The notes under the pieces were generated by a model, which worked only from the letters and a program-made list of their open reading frames with translations, was not told the origin of the DNA and did no database searches. This document shows positions 18,364-27,147 of a stretch of DNA of 64,000 bases, piece by piece. How positions within the stretch are numbered: position 1 is the stretch's first letter; each line of letters opens with the position of its first letter. This DNA is from Enterocloster bolteae. Its GTDB lineage: Bacteria > Bacillota > Clostridia > Lachnospirales > Lachnospiraceae. Both the position numbers and the translations under genes were made by a program. The stretch covers positions 151,713 through 215,712 of the forward strand of contig JAETNT010000001.1 of assembly GCA_021772025.1 (NCBI GenBank). The letters are read 5' to 3'.

Positions 18364-18398
18364 GGCTTTGTCTGAGAAAATCAGATAGAGCCTTTTTT
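18364..18398 (+). terminator. intrinsic terminator
   Basis: A 12-bp stem, GGCTTTGTCTGA (18364-18375) with TCAGATAGAGCC (18381-18392) and two G-U pairs, closed by a 5-base loop and followed by six T residues. It ends the lipoprotein transcript. Confidence 0.88.
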
Positions 18399-18464
18399 GC
18401 GTGCCGGAATATGCAGGAAAGCTATTTCCGAACTTTTCTGTATATGGGGAAAGGGGAATAGAGT

Positions 18465-19658
18465 ATGGGCATTTATCAATACAAAGCAAAAAGAATGGAT
18501 GGAAAAACGGTTTTTGGAACAGAAGAAGCGGCAGATCTCCTCAGTATGCAGAGGAGGCTGCGAGGGGAGGGTCTGTACTGTTATGAGATAAAAGAAAAAG
18601 AACAAGAAGAAAGGGCGTTGACAGCAAGAAAAATGGGGCCGGAGACTGCTGCTTCTTTTTGCCGGAAGCTGGCTGTACTCCTCAGCTCCGGGATTCCCGT
18701 AGAAAGGGCTCTGGCTTTGTGCCGGGAATCGGAAAAGGATACATATCTGAAAGCCATACTTTTAAAGCTTACCGGGGAGCTGCAGAAAGGGCAGAGCCTT
18801 TCTCAGGCTATGAAGGAGACAAAAAGAACCTTTCCGGCTTTTATGATATCCATGGCAGAGGCTGGAGAGGCCAGCGGAGCTATGGACAAAATTTTTATAA
18901 AACTGGCAGCCCACTATGAAGAAGAGGCAGAAATCAGAGGTAAGGTACAGATGGTAATGATTTACCCCTGCATTTTGGCCGCAGTTTCCATAGCTGCGGC
19001 TGTATTTTTGCTGACTATAGTTTTGCCTGGCTTTGTAAGGATCTTCGGGGATATGGAGCTTCCGCTGATTACCAGATGTATTATTACTTTGGGAAGCATT
19101 TTAAAAGAAAGGGGACTTTTTATAGCGGGTTTTTTAGGGATTCTGGCGTTAATTTTCTATAAAGCAATGGAAAATGAAAAGATCCGCATCCGGGTACATG
19201 GGGCGGTGCTTTCAGTTCCCGTGTTTGGAGAATTCTTAAACCTGGTATATACGGCACGGTTTGCCTTAACCTTTAGCGCACTTTTGGAAAACGGCGTAGG
19301 GGTATTAAAAAGTCTGGACATTGCAGGCAAAGTTTTGGGAAATTCCTGCATACAGAAAAAACTTAAGGACTCCAGAGAAGCTGTGGGCAAAGGCCAGCAG
19401 CTCTCCAAGGCATTAAATGATGTTCACGTTTTCTCAGGCTCTTTTGTCTCCATAGTGGCAGTGGGAGAGGAGGCGGGCCGGCTGGAACAGATTTTGTCAG
19501 ATACCGGGTGCTATTATGAAAAAGAGATTGCCCGCTTGGCAGGAAAAATTACAGCAATGCTGGAGCCGATAATGATATTGATGATGGGAGGAATGGTGGG
19601 AGTGATTGTACTATCCATCATGATTCCCATTTTTCGTATGTACAGTCAACTTCTGTAA
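18465..19658 (+). CDS. pilC: type IV pilus/T2SS inner-membrane platform protein (PilC/GspF)
   Basis: 397 residues with two repeated T2SF domains (about 60-180 and 265-385) and membrane segments near 165-195, 215-235 and at the C-terminus. The signature FCRKLAVLLSSGIPVERAL opens the first repeat and ARFALTFSALLENGV the second. It forms the membrane base of the pilus assembly machine and contacts the ATPase. It heads a compact gene run (PilMN, PilO, pilins). The ribosome site is GGGGAAAGGGG. Confidence 0.92.
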   Translation: MGIYQYKAKRMDGKTVFGTEEAADLLSMQRRLRGEGLYCYEIKEKEQEERALTARKMGPETAASFCRKLAVLLSSGIPVERALALCRESEKDTYLKAILLKLTGELQKGQSLSQAMKETKRTFPAFMISMAEAGEASGAMDKIFIKLAAHYEEEAEIRGKVQMVMIYPCILAAVSIAAAVFLLTIVLPGFVRIFGDMELPLITRCIITLGSILKERGLFIAGFLGILALIFYKAMENEKIRIRVHGAVLSVPVFGEFLNLVYTARFALTFSALLENGVGVLKSLDIAGKVLGNSCIQKKLKDSREAVGKGQQLSKALNDVHVFSGSFVSIVAVGEEAGRLEQILSDTGCYYEKEIARLAGKITAMLEPIMILMMGGMVGVIVLSIMIPIFRMYSQLL

Positions 19659-19672
19659 GGAAAGGTCAAATC

Positions 19673-21100
19673 ATGAAAAAGCATTATATTTTACTGGAGC
19701 CCGGCCGTATGACCTATGCTTTGGGTATAGAGGAAAAAGGAAAAACACGGGTAGAACGGACAGAGATTTTGCTGCTTCCGGGAAAAGCCAAAAAGGCCGC
19801 TGTCTGCCGCTTTGCCAAGGAAAATAATCTTTCCGGGCTTTCGGCAGATCTTATTATTGACGGTGGGATTGTCAGAGAATCTGTGGTGCCGAAGGCAGGA
19901 CCAAGAATCTTAAAGAAAATGGCTCAAATGGAGCTATCTTCCCTGAGCCCATCCGGAAAAAGATGGATCATGGTGACAGAACCTTATAAAAGGACGCAGG
20001 GAAGAGGTATCCGTGTCACTGGGGCTATGTTGGAAGAAGACAAGCTAACCCGGATTTTATACTGTATGAAGGAAGCCGGAATACGGGTTAGGAGAGCATA
20101 CCTTCTTGCGTCCCGTATAGGAAGCTTGGCGGGAGAGGAAACCATGATTATAGTTAGCCGGGAAGGCGGCGGTTTCCGAGTGTTCCTGATCGAAGAAGGA
20201 CTTTGCATATTAACCAGAACAGTTATGGGCAAAGGAGAGAAAGAAGGGGAAACTTTGAGCCAAGAGATACGCAGGATCCTTCTCAGTTATCAAAGCAGAT
20301 CCGAAAATCAAAGGAGAGGAGAATTCTCTATAGAAGAAATCCGTTTTACCAGTCCGGAAGGGGAATTTCCGGAACCGGTAAGAAAAGAGATGGAAGAAAG
20401 TCTTGGGCTGCCCTGCAGGAAGCTGGAATTGGAGGATAAAATTTTAACTTACAAACTGGCAGCGGCTATAGCGGAAGAAGAATATACAAAAGGAAAACTC
20501 AGAGATCTGCTCCGTCGGAAAAGACAGGCGGAGAGAAGGGCACTGGCCCGTCGCTTCCGTCTGCCTGTCCTGGTTCTGCCTCTCGTTTTGACAGTGCAGA
20601 TAGCAGCAGTTTTTGCTATAGGAAATTACCTGAAAGAGAAAGGGAGACAGGAGTACAGTCAGATAGAAGAACTTCGGGAATATGTGGAAAACCCGGAAAG
20701 AATCAGCCGATACAGGGAAAAGAAGGCCGCCATTAAGGCTTTTGGTGAACGCAGCGCCAGAGACGAGATTCTGAAAGAAGAAAAACTGCCGATAAAGAAG
20801 AAAAAGAGTTTGGATTTTTCGGATTACCAGGTCCTTCTTACTGCTTTAGGAGAAGGAAAGAGGATTACCGGGATATCCTTTCGGGAGGAGCAGCTCACTC
20901 TGGAGCTGGAACTAAAAGATGAAAACACGGTGTCAGAGGTATCTTCCCGACTAAAAGCGGCAGACCAATATGAGAGCGTGTGGCTGTCAGGATGGGAGGG
21001 AAGCCTGGACGGCCAGAGCATTCTTGCACAGTTGCAGATAAAACTCCGAGAAAAGCCAGAGATCGTGGGAGAGGGAGGGAAAGGAATTGAAGCTTACTAA
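19673..21100 (+). CDS. PilM-PilN fusion (GspL-like assembly protein)
   Basis: 475 residues. The first 270 residues look like the actin-like PilM/GspL cytoplasmic domain; a single membrane helix follows (about 297-319) after a very basic stretch; the rest is an extracytoplasmic PilN-like domain with a coiled-coil start. In many pilus systems PilM and PilN are separate; here they are one chain, as in GspL of type II secretion. The next gene encodes a PilO-like protein, its usual partner, with a 14-base overlap. Identification rests on order and architecture rather than strong motifs. Confidence 0.75.
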   Translation: MKKHYILLEPGRMTYALGIEEKGKTRVERTEILLLPGKAKKAAVCRFAKENNLSGLSADLIIDGGIVRESVVPKAGPRILKKMAQMELSSLSPSGKRWIMVTEPYKRTQGRGIRVTGAMLEEDKLTRILYCMKEAGIRVRRAYLLASRIGSLAGEETMIIVSREGGGFRVFLIEEGLCILTRTVMGKGEKEGETLSQEIRRILLSYQSRSENQRRGEFSIEEIRFTSPEGEFPEPVRKEMEESLGLPCRKLELEDKILTYKLAAAIAEEEYTKGKLRDLLRRKRQAERRALARRFRLPVLVLPLVLTVQIAAVFAIGNYLKEKGRQEYSQIEELREYVENPERISRYREKKAAIKAFGERSARDEILKEEKLPIKKKKSLDFSDYQVLLTALGEGKRITGISFREEQLTLELELKDENTVSEVSSRLKAADQYESVWLSGWEGSLDGQSILAQLQIKLREKPEIVGEGGKGIEAY

Positions 21101-21668
21101 ACGAGAACGCTTTCTTTTGGGAGTGCTGGGAACAGTAGTCTTGTGGACGGGAGGAAATACCTGGCTGATAGCGCCTGCCTACCAGGAATGGAAAGACCTG
21201 GAACAGCAACGGCTGGCTCTGGAAACAGAAAAAGAGGCTATGGAATTGTATGAAAGGCAGTTTGAGGCGCAGAAGGAATCCGATGAGGAGAATGATTTTT
21301 TTATCAAAAGCTTGGATGATATTGCGGCAGTCCGACAACTTATTGATTCTGCAAGAAAGAGCGGGATTGAAATCAACTCTTTAACTATTTCAGAACCGAT
21401 TGCCGGCAGATTACCAGAAAAGGGGGAAGAGAGCGAGAATGAGGAAATACTTTCCCGCATTGAATGTACTCTAAAAGTAAAAGGAAGCCCTGAGGGAATT
21501 TGGTCTTTTATTGGAAATATAAACAGCAGCCCCATAAGCGCGGCTGTTTCTTCCGGAAACCTTAAGGAGCATATTCTGGATGCAGGCATACTGGAAGGAG
21601 AATTAAATGTGGAATATTTCTTTTTAAATGAGGACGGTGAGCCGGATGAAACCGAATATAGGGAATAG
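21087..21668 (+). CDS. PilO/GspM-like assembly protein
   Basis: 193 residues from a TTG start at 21087 with GAGGGAGG about 8 bases before it; the gene overlaps the preceding one by 14 bases. One N-terminal membrane helix (about 9-28), a coiled coil (30-65) and a small alpha/beta domain (about 75-185) match the PilO/GspM plan. With the PilMN fusion upstream it would form the alignment complex linking platform and pilins. No catalytic motif. Confidence 0.72.
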   Translation: MKLTKRERFLLGVLGTVVLWTGGNTWLIAPAYQEWKDLEQQRLALETEKEAMELYERQFEAQKESDEENDFFIKSLDDIAAVRQLIDSARKSGIEINSLTISEPIAGRLPEKGEESENEEILSRIECTLKVKGSPEGIWSFIGNINSSPISAAVSSGNLKEHILDAGILEGELNVEYFFLNEDGEPDETEYRE

Positions 21669-22254
21669 AGGAAGCAGTCTGATATCTGTTATCGCTCTGA
21701 TGGCTTTGCTGGCAGCGATGTCTTTGGGGTTTCTTTACATGGCAAGCTTTCAGATTAGGGCGGCGCAGGAGAATCTGGACAGGCTGGAATGTATTGCCGC
21801 AGGCAAACGCTTCCACAGGGATTTGTGTTCCAGAATCGGAACCGGAATGGCAGGCGGAAACGACTGGAAAGGGGTCAAAATTATAGAGGAAGCTGCACAG
21901 AGGGATTATGAGGAAGCACAACAGTCCTATGAAAGTTCTCTTGAAGAGTGGAAGAGAAGCCGCGGGGCGGAGGAAGAAAGACCGTTATGGGAAGAATATG
22001 AGACTGACTTAAAAAACCGGGTATACCGGATCAGCGGAAGGACGAGAAAAGAAGAGGGCAGACCGGAGATTCAGACAGAGTTGAAAATCTGGTATTTTAG
22101 CGGCAGGGCTTCGGCAGAAACCAGATTTTTCTGGAAAGGAGAAGAAATACGGCTAACCGCGGAAATCTATGTAGAGGAACCTTATGAAGAAAAAGAAAGA
22201 GAGAGGGCTGAGGACAGTCCGGGCTGGAAGGTACGATACTATGAAAAAGAATAA
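21646..22254 (+). CDS. GspK/PilX-like minor pseudopilin
   Basis: 202 residues from the ATG at 21646; an alternative ATG at 21628 has no better ribosome site. It begins with NRGSSLISVIALMALL, a prepilin-like leader and hydrophobic helix, but has serine where the fifth mature residue of ordinary pilins is glutamate. This loss is typical of GspK-type tip pseudopilins. The remainder is very rich in Glu, Arg and Lys. It overlaps the preceding gene by 23 bases and the following pilin by 14. Confidence 0.68.
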   Translation: MKPNIGNRGSSLISVIALMALLAAMSLGFLYMASFQIRAAQENLDRLECIAAGKRFHRDLCSRIGTGMAGGNDWKGVKIIEEAAQRDYEEAQQSYESSLEEWKRSRGAEEERPLWEEYETDLKNRVYRISGRTRKEEGRPEIQTELKIWYFSGRASAETRFFWKGEEIRLTAEIYVEEPYEEKERERAEDSPGWKVRYYEKE

Positions 22255-22561
22255 GGAAAGAGGCGGATTTTCCCTGATAGAGGTTATTGTATCTATGGTG
22301 CTTTTATCCATGCTAGGTGCGGCGTTCTCTGTGATGCTTCTTGGAAACAGCCGGGTGTTTTTGAAAAACAGCCAGAAAAATCAGGAAGCTTACAGACTGA
22401 GAGCACAAGTGGAGTCCGGAGAGAGAGGAATTGCTTCGGGGACTTCCTTTACTATGATATATGAATCGGAAGTCACAGGCGTCCAGGCTTGGGAAGAAGA
22501 GTGGAAGGAGTACCGGATATTCTCAGAAGATGGCTCATCCTTTATGGTGTATTATGAATAG
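22241..22561 (+). CDS. type IV pilin-like protein
   Basis: 106 residues. A basic leader ends at Gly9 and is followed by FSLIEVIVSMVLLSMLG, with Glu at mature position 5, the class III prepilin cleavage signal. The mature protein is short. It overlaps both neighbours (14 bases before, 8 after), so translation is probably coupled. Likely a minor pilin (PilV/GspI position in the operon). Confidence 0.8.
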   Translation: MKKNKERGGFSLIEVIVSMVLLSMLGAAFSVMLLGNSRVFLKNSQKNQEAYRLRAQVESGERGIASGTSFTMIYESEVTGVQAWEEEWKEYRIFSEDGSSFMVYYE

Positions 22562-23111
22562 GCGGGCGGGCTTTACGCTCCTGGAGGTAATCGTAAGTCT
22601 GAGTATTGCCGGGATAGTGGGGATATTTTTAGCCGGATTTTTAAAGCCGGGGCTGGACCTGTATCGGAGATCCTACGATAATACCTATGGGAAATATCTA
22701 TGCCAAAAGGCTTGGGAATATCTGGAACAGGAGCTTCGCTTTGCCAGCAGTTTTGCGGAATCAGAGGAAAATGGAGAAGCCTGTCTTTTGTGGTATGAGA
22801 TGGAACGGGATGATAATGGCTGGGGTGGCAGCGGCCAGGCGGAGATCCGGGAAATCCAGAAAGGAACTATAGATCCTGACTGGCTTATGAGCCGGAAGTT
22901 TTTTCAAGATCTTCCTGAGGAAAAGATCTATATTTATTTGGAATTTTTCAATATTAAGAAATTTCAAGCTGACGTAAGGATTTTAGCAGTCCAAGGAGAA
23001 AAGGAAGAAAAAGAGGGCGAAATATTGTCCGTACCGGTTCAGGGAAATGTGCTATATTCTCAAGAAATTAGTATTGTCAGCATCTATATGCCAACTGAAA
23101 GCACCAGCTAA
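22554..23111 (+). CDS. type IV pilin-like protein (PilW/GspJ position)
   Basis: 185 residues from the ATG at 22554. The leader ends RRAG and the mature protein begins FTLLEVIVSLSIAG, with Glu at position 5. The C-terminal half is a globular, acidic head. Its position after a small pilin and its size fit a PilW/GspJ-like minor pilin. Its last 35 bases overlap the end of the oppositely oriented prepilin peptidase gene. Confidence 0.8.
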   Translation: MNRRAGFTLLEVIVSLSIAGIVGIFLAGFLKPGLDLYRRSYDNTYGKYLCQKAWEYLEQELRFASSFAESEENGEACLLWYEMERDDNGWGGSGQAEIREIQKGTIDPDWLMSRKFFQDLPEEKIYIYLEFFNIKKFQADVRILAVQGEKEEKEGEILSVPVQGNVLYSQEISIVSIYMPTESTS

Positions 23112-23790
23112 GCAACAGATCTCCCCACAGCCCGCTTAAAATTAGGGATATAGAAAAGAAGGGGGCCATGGGGACAGCTGACTTTCTGTTGATGGTCCCA
23201 CGGATAAAAGGGATCAGATAAAAAAGCCCGGCCAGGATATAAGCCAAAAAGAATCCTGTCAGATTGCGGGAAAATCCCAGAAATAATCCAGAGGCAGCTA
23301 AAAGTTTTATATCCCCTCTTCCAATCCCTCCGTGAGAGATGGCAGAAACTGCCAGCATAAAAAAAGAGATCACTCCGCTGCCTAAAAGCCGGCTTGCCAA
23401 ACCCGGAGAATAAAACGCGGAGGCTTTTGGATGCCAAGCGGCGGAGATGAGAGCCAAAACAGAGATAAAAGCAGGGACTCTGTCTGGGATGTAGAGATGC
23501 TTCCTGTCAATTCCTGCCGCTAAAAGCAGTGCGGCGGAAAACAGGCAGAACAATATTGAATAGAAGGTAAGTCCCAGAGTAAGGTAAGCGCAGCACCATA
23601 CAATTCCAGAAAAAGTCTCTGTTACAGGAGCTGGTTTTTTACAGCATCCGTATTCCTCTTTTGAGAAAAGATTTCCTTTCACCAGAGGGATTCCCAACGG
23701 AATTCGGTAAATACAGGTATTTACAAAGCTTCCGGCACACATACCCAAAAGAAAAAAGCAGATGGCAGAGTACAGTCCTATGATATTCAT
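23077..23790 (-). CDS. pilD: prepilin peptidase (A24 family)
   Basis: 237 residues from the ATG at 23790, chosen because AGGAG lies 8 bases upstream; a longer reading to 23991 would run into the pilB start region. An N-terminal GSFVNTCIYRIP motif (20-31), a short cytoplasmic loop that retains only a CC pair instead of two CxxC motifs, and the two catalytic aspartates in GIDRKHLYIPD (Asp95) and GRGDIK (Asp160) are visible. It cleaves, and usually N-methylates, the pilins of this locus. It is transcribed against the other pilus genes. Confidence 0.9.
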   Translation of the reverse strand: MNIIGLYSAICFFLLGMCAGSFVNTCIYRIPLGIPLVKGNLFSKEEYGCCKKPAPVTETFSGIVWCCAYLTLGLTFYSILFCLFSAALLLAAGIDRKHLYIPDRVPAFISVLALISAAWHPKASAFYSPGLASRLLGSGVISFFMLAVSAISHGGIGRGDIKLLAASGLFLGFSRNLTGFFLAYILAGLFYLIPFIRGTINRKSAVPMAPFFSISLILSGLWGDLLLSWCFQLAYRC

Positions 23791-23935
23791 ATCCATAAAC
23801 TCCTTAAAATTTTCCGAAATTTTTATGCATCCGGCACGCGCTGATATATGGCCGCTGTCCGGGATTTTCACCGTAAGTATACCACCTGTCCGGCAGGTTG
23901 GACAAGAATAATCATAATGAAAGAGGAGTAGTACC

Positions 23936-25621
23936 ATGAAGCCCAAATTACAAGAACTGGAAGATTTTTTGTTTTCTAATGGATGGATCACCAGAGAGCA
24001 GAAACGGCAGTTGGTTCGGATTCGGAAGGAGAAGCCTGAAGAAACGACTTTTCAAGTTGTTGGCGAATTAGGGTATTTGTCTCCGGATGAAACTTTAGAA
24101 GCTCTTTCCCAGTGGAGCGGTACGCCGCTGATTGTTCTGGAGGATTATGGGATCAGCAGAGAAGCGGCATCTAAAATTCCCGGATATCTGGCGGAAAAAT
24201 ACAATGCCGTTCCCGTTGAAATTCGGAACGGACGGCTGCTGACAGCTGTCAGCGATCCCATGAATATTTACGCTATAGAAGAGCTGGAAGATGCTTCCGG
24301 TATGGCTCTTGATATGGTTCTGGCGGACAAGGAAGAGATAAAGGAGCGGATTGAACAGTTTTACGGCAGAGAAACGGCGGACAGCGCGGCAGAAGATATA
24401 AACACAGCTTACCAGATACTTACAGAGGAGGAGCAGAATGGATCCAATGATAAACTAGAGAGGGAACCGGTGGTAAAAATGATAAACACCTTGATCCGCC
24501 AGGCCTATGCCCAAAATGCCAGCGATATTCATATAGAACCTTCTGAGAAGAATCTGCTGGTACGATTCCGGATCAATGGAGATTTAGTGCTATACCTGGA
24601 AATGACCATGGCAGTTCACAGTGCGGTTCTCACCAGGCTGAAAATTATGGGAGGCATGAATATTGCGGAGAAGCGTCTTCCTCAGGATGGCAAATATCGG
24701 TTTTCCCGGGAAGACATGACAGTAGATCTGCGGATTTCTACCCTCCCTACTATCTATGGGGAAAAGGCGGCAATCCGGCTTTTGGACAATGGGAAGAGAA
24801 TGTGCTTTTCCGGCATGGATCAGCTGGGGATGAGCCGCCTGCAGATAGAACAGTATGAGAAAATATTGAAAATACCCAATGGAATTGTCTTGGTCAGCGG
24901 TCCGACAGGAAGCGGCAAAACTACTACTCTCTACGCTACATTAAATAAAATTGTAAAAAAGAATATTAATGTTATCACTGTAGAGGATCCGGTGGAAAAG
25001 ACGGTTGAAGGGGCCAGCCAGGTTCAGGTAAACCAGAAAGCAGGACTTACCTTTGCTACGGCCCTTCGTTCTATCCTGCGTCAGGATCCTGATGTTATTA
25101 TGATCGGGGAGATCCGGGATACAGAGACAGCAGCTATCGGAGTGCGTGCGGCTATTACCGGTCATCTGGTGCTGTCTACCATTCATACGGGAGACTGCGC
25201 TTCCAGCATTACCAGGCTGATTGATATGGGAGTGGAGCCTTATATGGCAGCTGCCGCATTATCTGGAATTGTTGCCCAGCGCTTGATAAAGCTTTTATGC
25301 CCTCACTGCCGTCAGGCCTATAAACCGGATCATAGGGAGAGGGCATTATTTCCGGGCCGCTTTGCGGACAGGCTGTACCGCCCTGTAGGATGCGCCAGAT
25401 GCAGCGGAACCGGATATCTGGGACGGACCGCTATTTATGAGATTATGGAGATAGATGGGCCCCTAAGCGAGATGATAAGCAAAAAGGCATCAGTTTATCA
25501 AATACGCCAATATGCAGAAGAGCAGGGAATGATCTCCTTAAAAGATCGAGTCAGCCGTATGGTTTTGGAGGGAAGAACCAGCGTTGAAGAAATGGAGAAA
25601 ATTATTTACTCGGTAGAGTAA
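23936..25621 (+). CDS. pilB: pilus assembly ATPase (PilB/GspE)
   Basis: 561 residues. An N-terminal GspE-N domain (about 40-140) precedes the ATPase core: Walker A GPTGSGKTT (322-330), Asp box TVEDPVE (348-354), Walker B VIMIGEIRD (387-395), His box TGHLVLSTIHTGD (408-420), and a zinc-binding tetracysteine (C455, C458, C486, C489). It powers pilin extraction and assembly. No PilT retraction ATPase is in the window. GAGGAG precedes the ATG. It starts a second plus-strand run of pilus genes. Confidence 0.96.
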   Translation: MKPKLQELEDFLFSNGWITREQKRQLVRIRKEKPEETTFQVVGELGYLSPDETLEALSQWSGTPLIVLEDYGISREAASKIPGYLAEKYNAVPVEIRNGRLLTAVSDPMNIYAIEELEDASGMALDMVLADKEEIKERIEQFYGRETADSAAEDINTAYQILTEEEQNGSNDKLEREPVVKMINTLIRQAYAQNASDIHIEPSEKNLLVRFRINGDLVLYLEMTMAVHSAVLTRLKIMGGMNIAEKRLPQDGKYRFSREDMTVDLRISTLPTIYGEKAAIRLLDNGKRMCFSGMDQLGMSRLQIEQYEKILKIPNGIVLVSGPTGSGKTTTLYATLNKIVKKNINVITVEDPVEKTVEGASQVQVNQKAGLTFATALRSILRQDPDVIMIGEIRDTETAAIGVRAAITGHLVLSTIHTGDCASSITRLIDMGVEPYMAAAALSGIVAQRLIKLLCPHCRQAYKPDHRERALFPGRFADRLYRPVGCARCSGTGYLGRTAIYEIMEIDGPLSEMISKKASVYQIRQYAEEQGMISLKDRVSRMVLEGRTSVEEMEKIIYSVE

Positions 25622-25643
25622 TGAAAATAAGGGAGGGAATACC

Positions 25644-25976
25644 ATGAAATCGATGGGAAGGTTAGAAAAGAAAGATAAGGAGGGATTTACATTGATAGAA
25701 CTGGTAATTGTTATTGCCCTTCTTGCAATTCTTATGACTTTGGCAGTGCCGACTTATAAAAACCTCCAGGAACAAGCCAGGCAAAACGTGGCCGATGCCA
25801 ATGCCAGATCCTATTATTCTGCCTATCAGGCAGACTGGCTGTCCTCGGAAGCGGCAGGTTTGCCCGGAGAGTATACTGGAGATAAAGATACCTTCGGGCA
25901 AGGGATAGCATCTACTACTGCCGACGGGGAAGGCGCTACATGGACTGACGGAAAAGTAACAGGCTATTACCCGTAA
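25644..25976 (+). CDS. major pilin-like protein
   Basis: 110 residues. The leader ends KEG (Gly14) and the mature sequence begins FTLIELVIVIALLAIL, the most canonical pilin start in the locus. The head is small, about 70 residues, with Gly/Thr/Asp-rich C-terminal loops. AGGGAGGGAATACC precedes the ATG. The gene follows pilB by 22 bp. It is the best candidate for the major subunit. Confidence 0.85.
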   Translation: MKSMGRLEKKDKEGFTLIELVIVIALLAILMTLAVPTYKNLQEQARQNVADANARSYYSAYQADWLSSEAAGLPGEYTGDKDTFGQGIASTTADGEGATWTDGKVTGYYP

Positions 25977-25996
25977 ATCTGTCTGCTAGAAAATAC

Positions 25997-26025
25997 TTGA
26001 CATTTCCCCAAAAATTCACCACAAT
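25997..26025 (+). promoter_or_regulatory. predicted promoter of the downstream pilin gene
   Basis: TTGACA (25997-26002), a 17-base gap and CACAAT (26020-26025), 35 bases before the pilin start at 26060. Confidence 0.55.
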
Positions 26026-26059
26026 GATAGAGGCTGAGAAATAGGGAGGCAACACACGT

Positions 26060-26407
26060 ATGGACGAAAGAATATCAAAAAGCCAGGGTGCGTTTACCCT
26101 TTTAGAAGTCGTGGCTGCGATCAGCATCCTGGGGCTGGCCCTCGCTTTTGCGGCGCCTGCCTTTGAGAAAATGATTAAAAACCGGGAGGCAGGAATATGC
26201 CGGGAAAGCCGGATTCGGATTCAGACGGTTATGCAGGGGGAGAAAGCCTTGGGAGAGGATTTGGGTGACGCCTCCCAGGAACTTTTAGAGCATTATGCAG
26301 AAAGATACGGACAATTTTGCCCTGCCGGCGGAGAATATATCTGGCAGGAGGATGAGGACACTTTCGGCATGAATAAACTTTTTGTCCGGTGCAGCATCCA
26401 CAGATAA
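26060..26407 (+). CDS. type IV pilin-like protein with unusual cleavage site
   Basis: 115 residues. The N-terminus reads SQGAFTLLEVVAAISILG. With cleavage after the glycine the glutamate would be at position 6; cleavage after Ala11 restores it at 5. A CPAGGEY motif in the head resembles competence pseudopilins of the ComGC type. AGGGAGG precedes the start and a TTGACA promoter lies just upstream, so it may be expressed separately from the major pilin. Confidence 0.78.
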   Translation: MDERISKSQGAFTLLEVVAAISILGLALAFAAPAFEKMIKNREAGICRESRIRIQTVMQGEKALGEDLGDASQELLEHYAERYGQFCPAGGEYIWQEDEDTFGMNKLFVRCSIHR

Positions 26408-26488
26408 CGAGGCTTAGGCAGACACCTGCCCCTTCGATGATTCTGCGGCAAAAAACAGGTAATATTATAGCAACCAGGAGGAAATAAT

Positions 26489-26665
26489 ATGACAGTTCCC
26501 AAAGATCCTATTATGCTGTTAAGTTACATAAATACCCAGCTTAGAGACATTTATCCTTCCATAGAAGAATTGTGCGATGCTCTGGGGCTGGAACAAGAAG
26601 ATTTGGAGAAGAAACTTTCCAAAACAGGGTACAGATATGATCCATCGGTTAACCAATTTCGATAA
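26489..26665 (+). CDS. DUF4250 family small protein
   Basis: 58 residues, with a strong CCAGGAGG ribosome site before the ATG at 26489. The sequence PKDPIMLLSYINTQLRD followed by a short helix-turn-helix-like core matches the DUF4250 family of small Clostridia proteins. The core (PSIEELCDALGLEQEDLEKK) suggests a helix-turn-helix fold, but DNA binding is not established. It sits between two pilin genes, 82 bp after one and 9 bp before the next. Function unknown. Confidence 0.85.
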   Translation: MTVPKDPIMLLSYINTQLRDIYPSIEELCDALGLEQEDLEKKLSKTGYRYDPSVNQFR

Positions 26666-26674
26666 GGCCCTGTT

Positions 26675-27112
26675 ATGAACAGAAGAAAATGTTTAGAAAA
26701 CGCCGGTTTTACGGTGATAGAGGTAGTTGCCGCATTGGTGATTCTGGCATTTGCTGCGGCCTTGGCCGTTCCTGCTTTTGAAAGCAGCAGAAGGGAAGCC
26801 AGGCTTCAGACTGTCCTTATAGAAGCAAAGACGGTTTACAATGCTGCCGGAGAATATGTGATGGAGGCCTTTCATAACCGCCCCATCGATAACTTTGAGG
26901 TTTTGGATACCCTTTCCAGCTACGATGTTACGGATCCGGATTCGCCTCTGTACCCCTGGCTTTATGACTGCCAGATAGAGGGAGGCTATATTTCAGAGAT
27001 ATATGTAAATGAGCAGACCAAAAATTTAGAGTATCTCATATATGAAACCCATGATTACTCTATAAGGGTCAACAGGGACGGAAGCACGGAGTACCAAGTT
27101 TATCAATATTAA
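26675..27112 (+). CDS. type IV pilin-like protein
   Basis: 145 residues. The leader ends ENAG and the mature part begins FTVIEVVAALVILAF, with Glu at position 5. The head is acidic and tyrosine-rich at its end. It starts 9 bp after the DUF4250 gene and lacks an obvious ribosome site of its own, so coupled translation is likely. The AVPAFESSRREAR segment resembles AAPAFEKMIKNRE of the pilin at 26060, suggesting a duplication. Confidence 0.8.
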   Translation: MNRRKCLENAGFTVIEVVAALVILAFAAALAVPAFESSRREARLQTVLIEAKTVYNAAGEYVMEAFHNRPIDNFEVLDTLSSYDVTDPDSPLYPWLYDCQIEGGYISEIYVNEQTKNLEYLIYETHDYSIRVNRDGSTEYQVYQY

Positions 27113-27147
27113 GAAACTTTTATAGTATTTAATGAAAGGAATTATTT

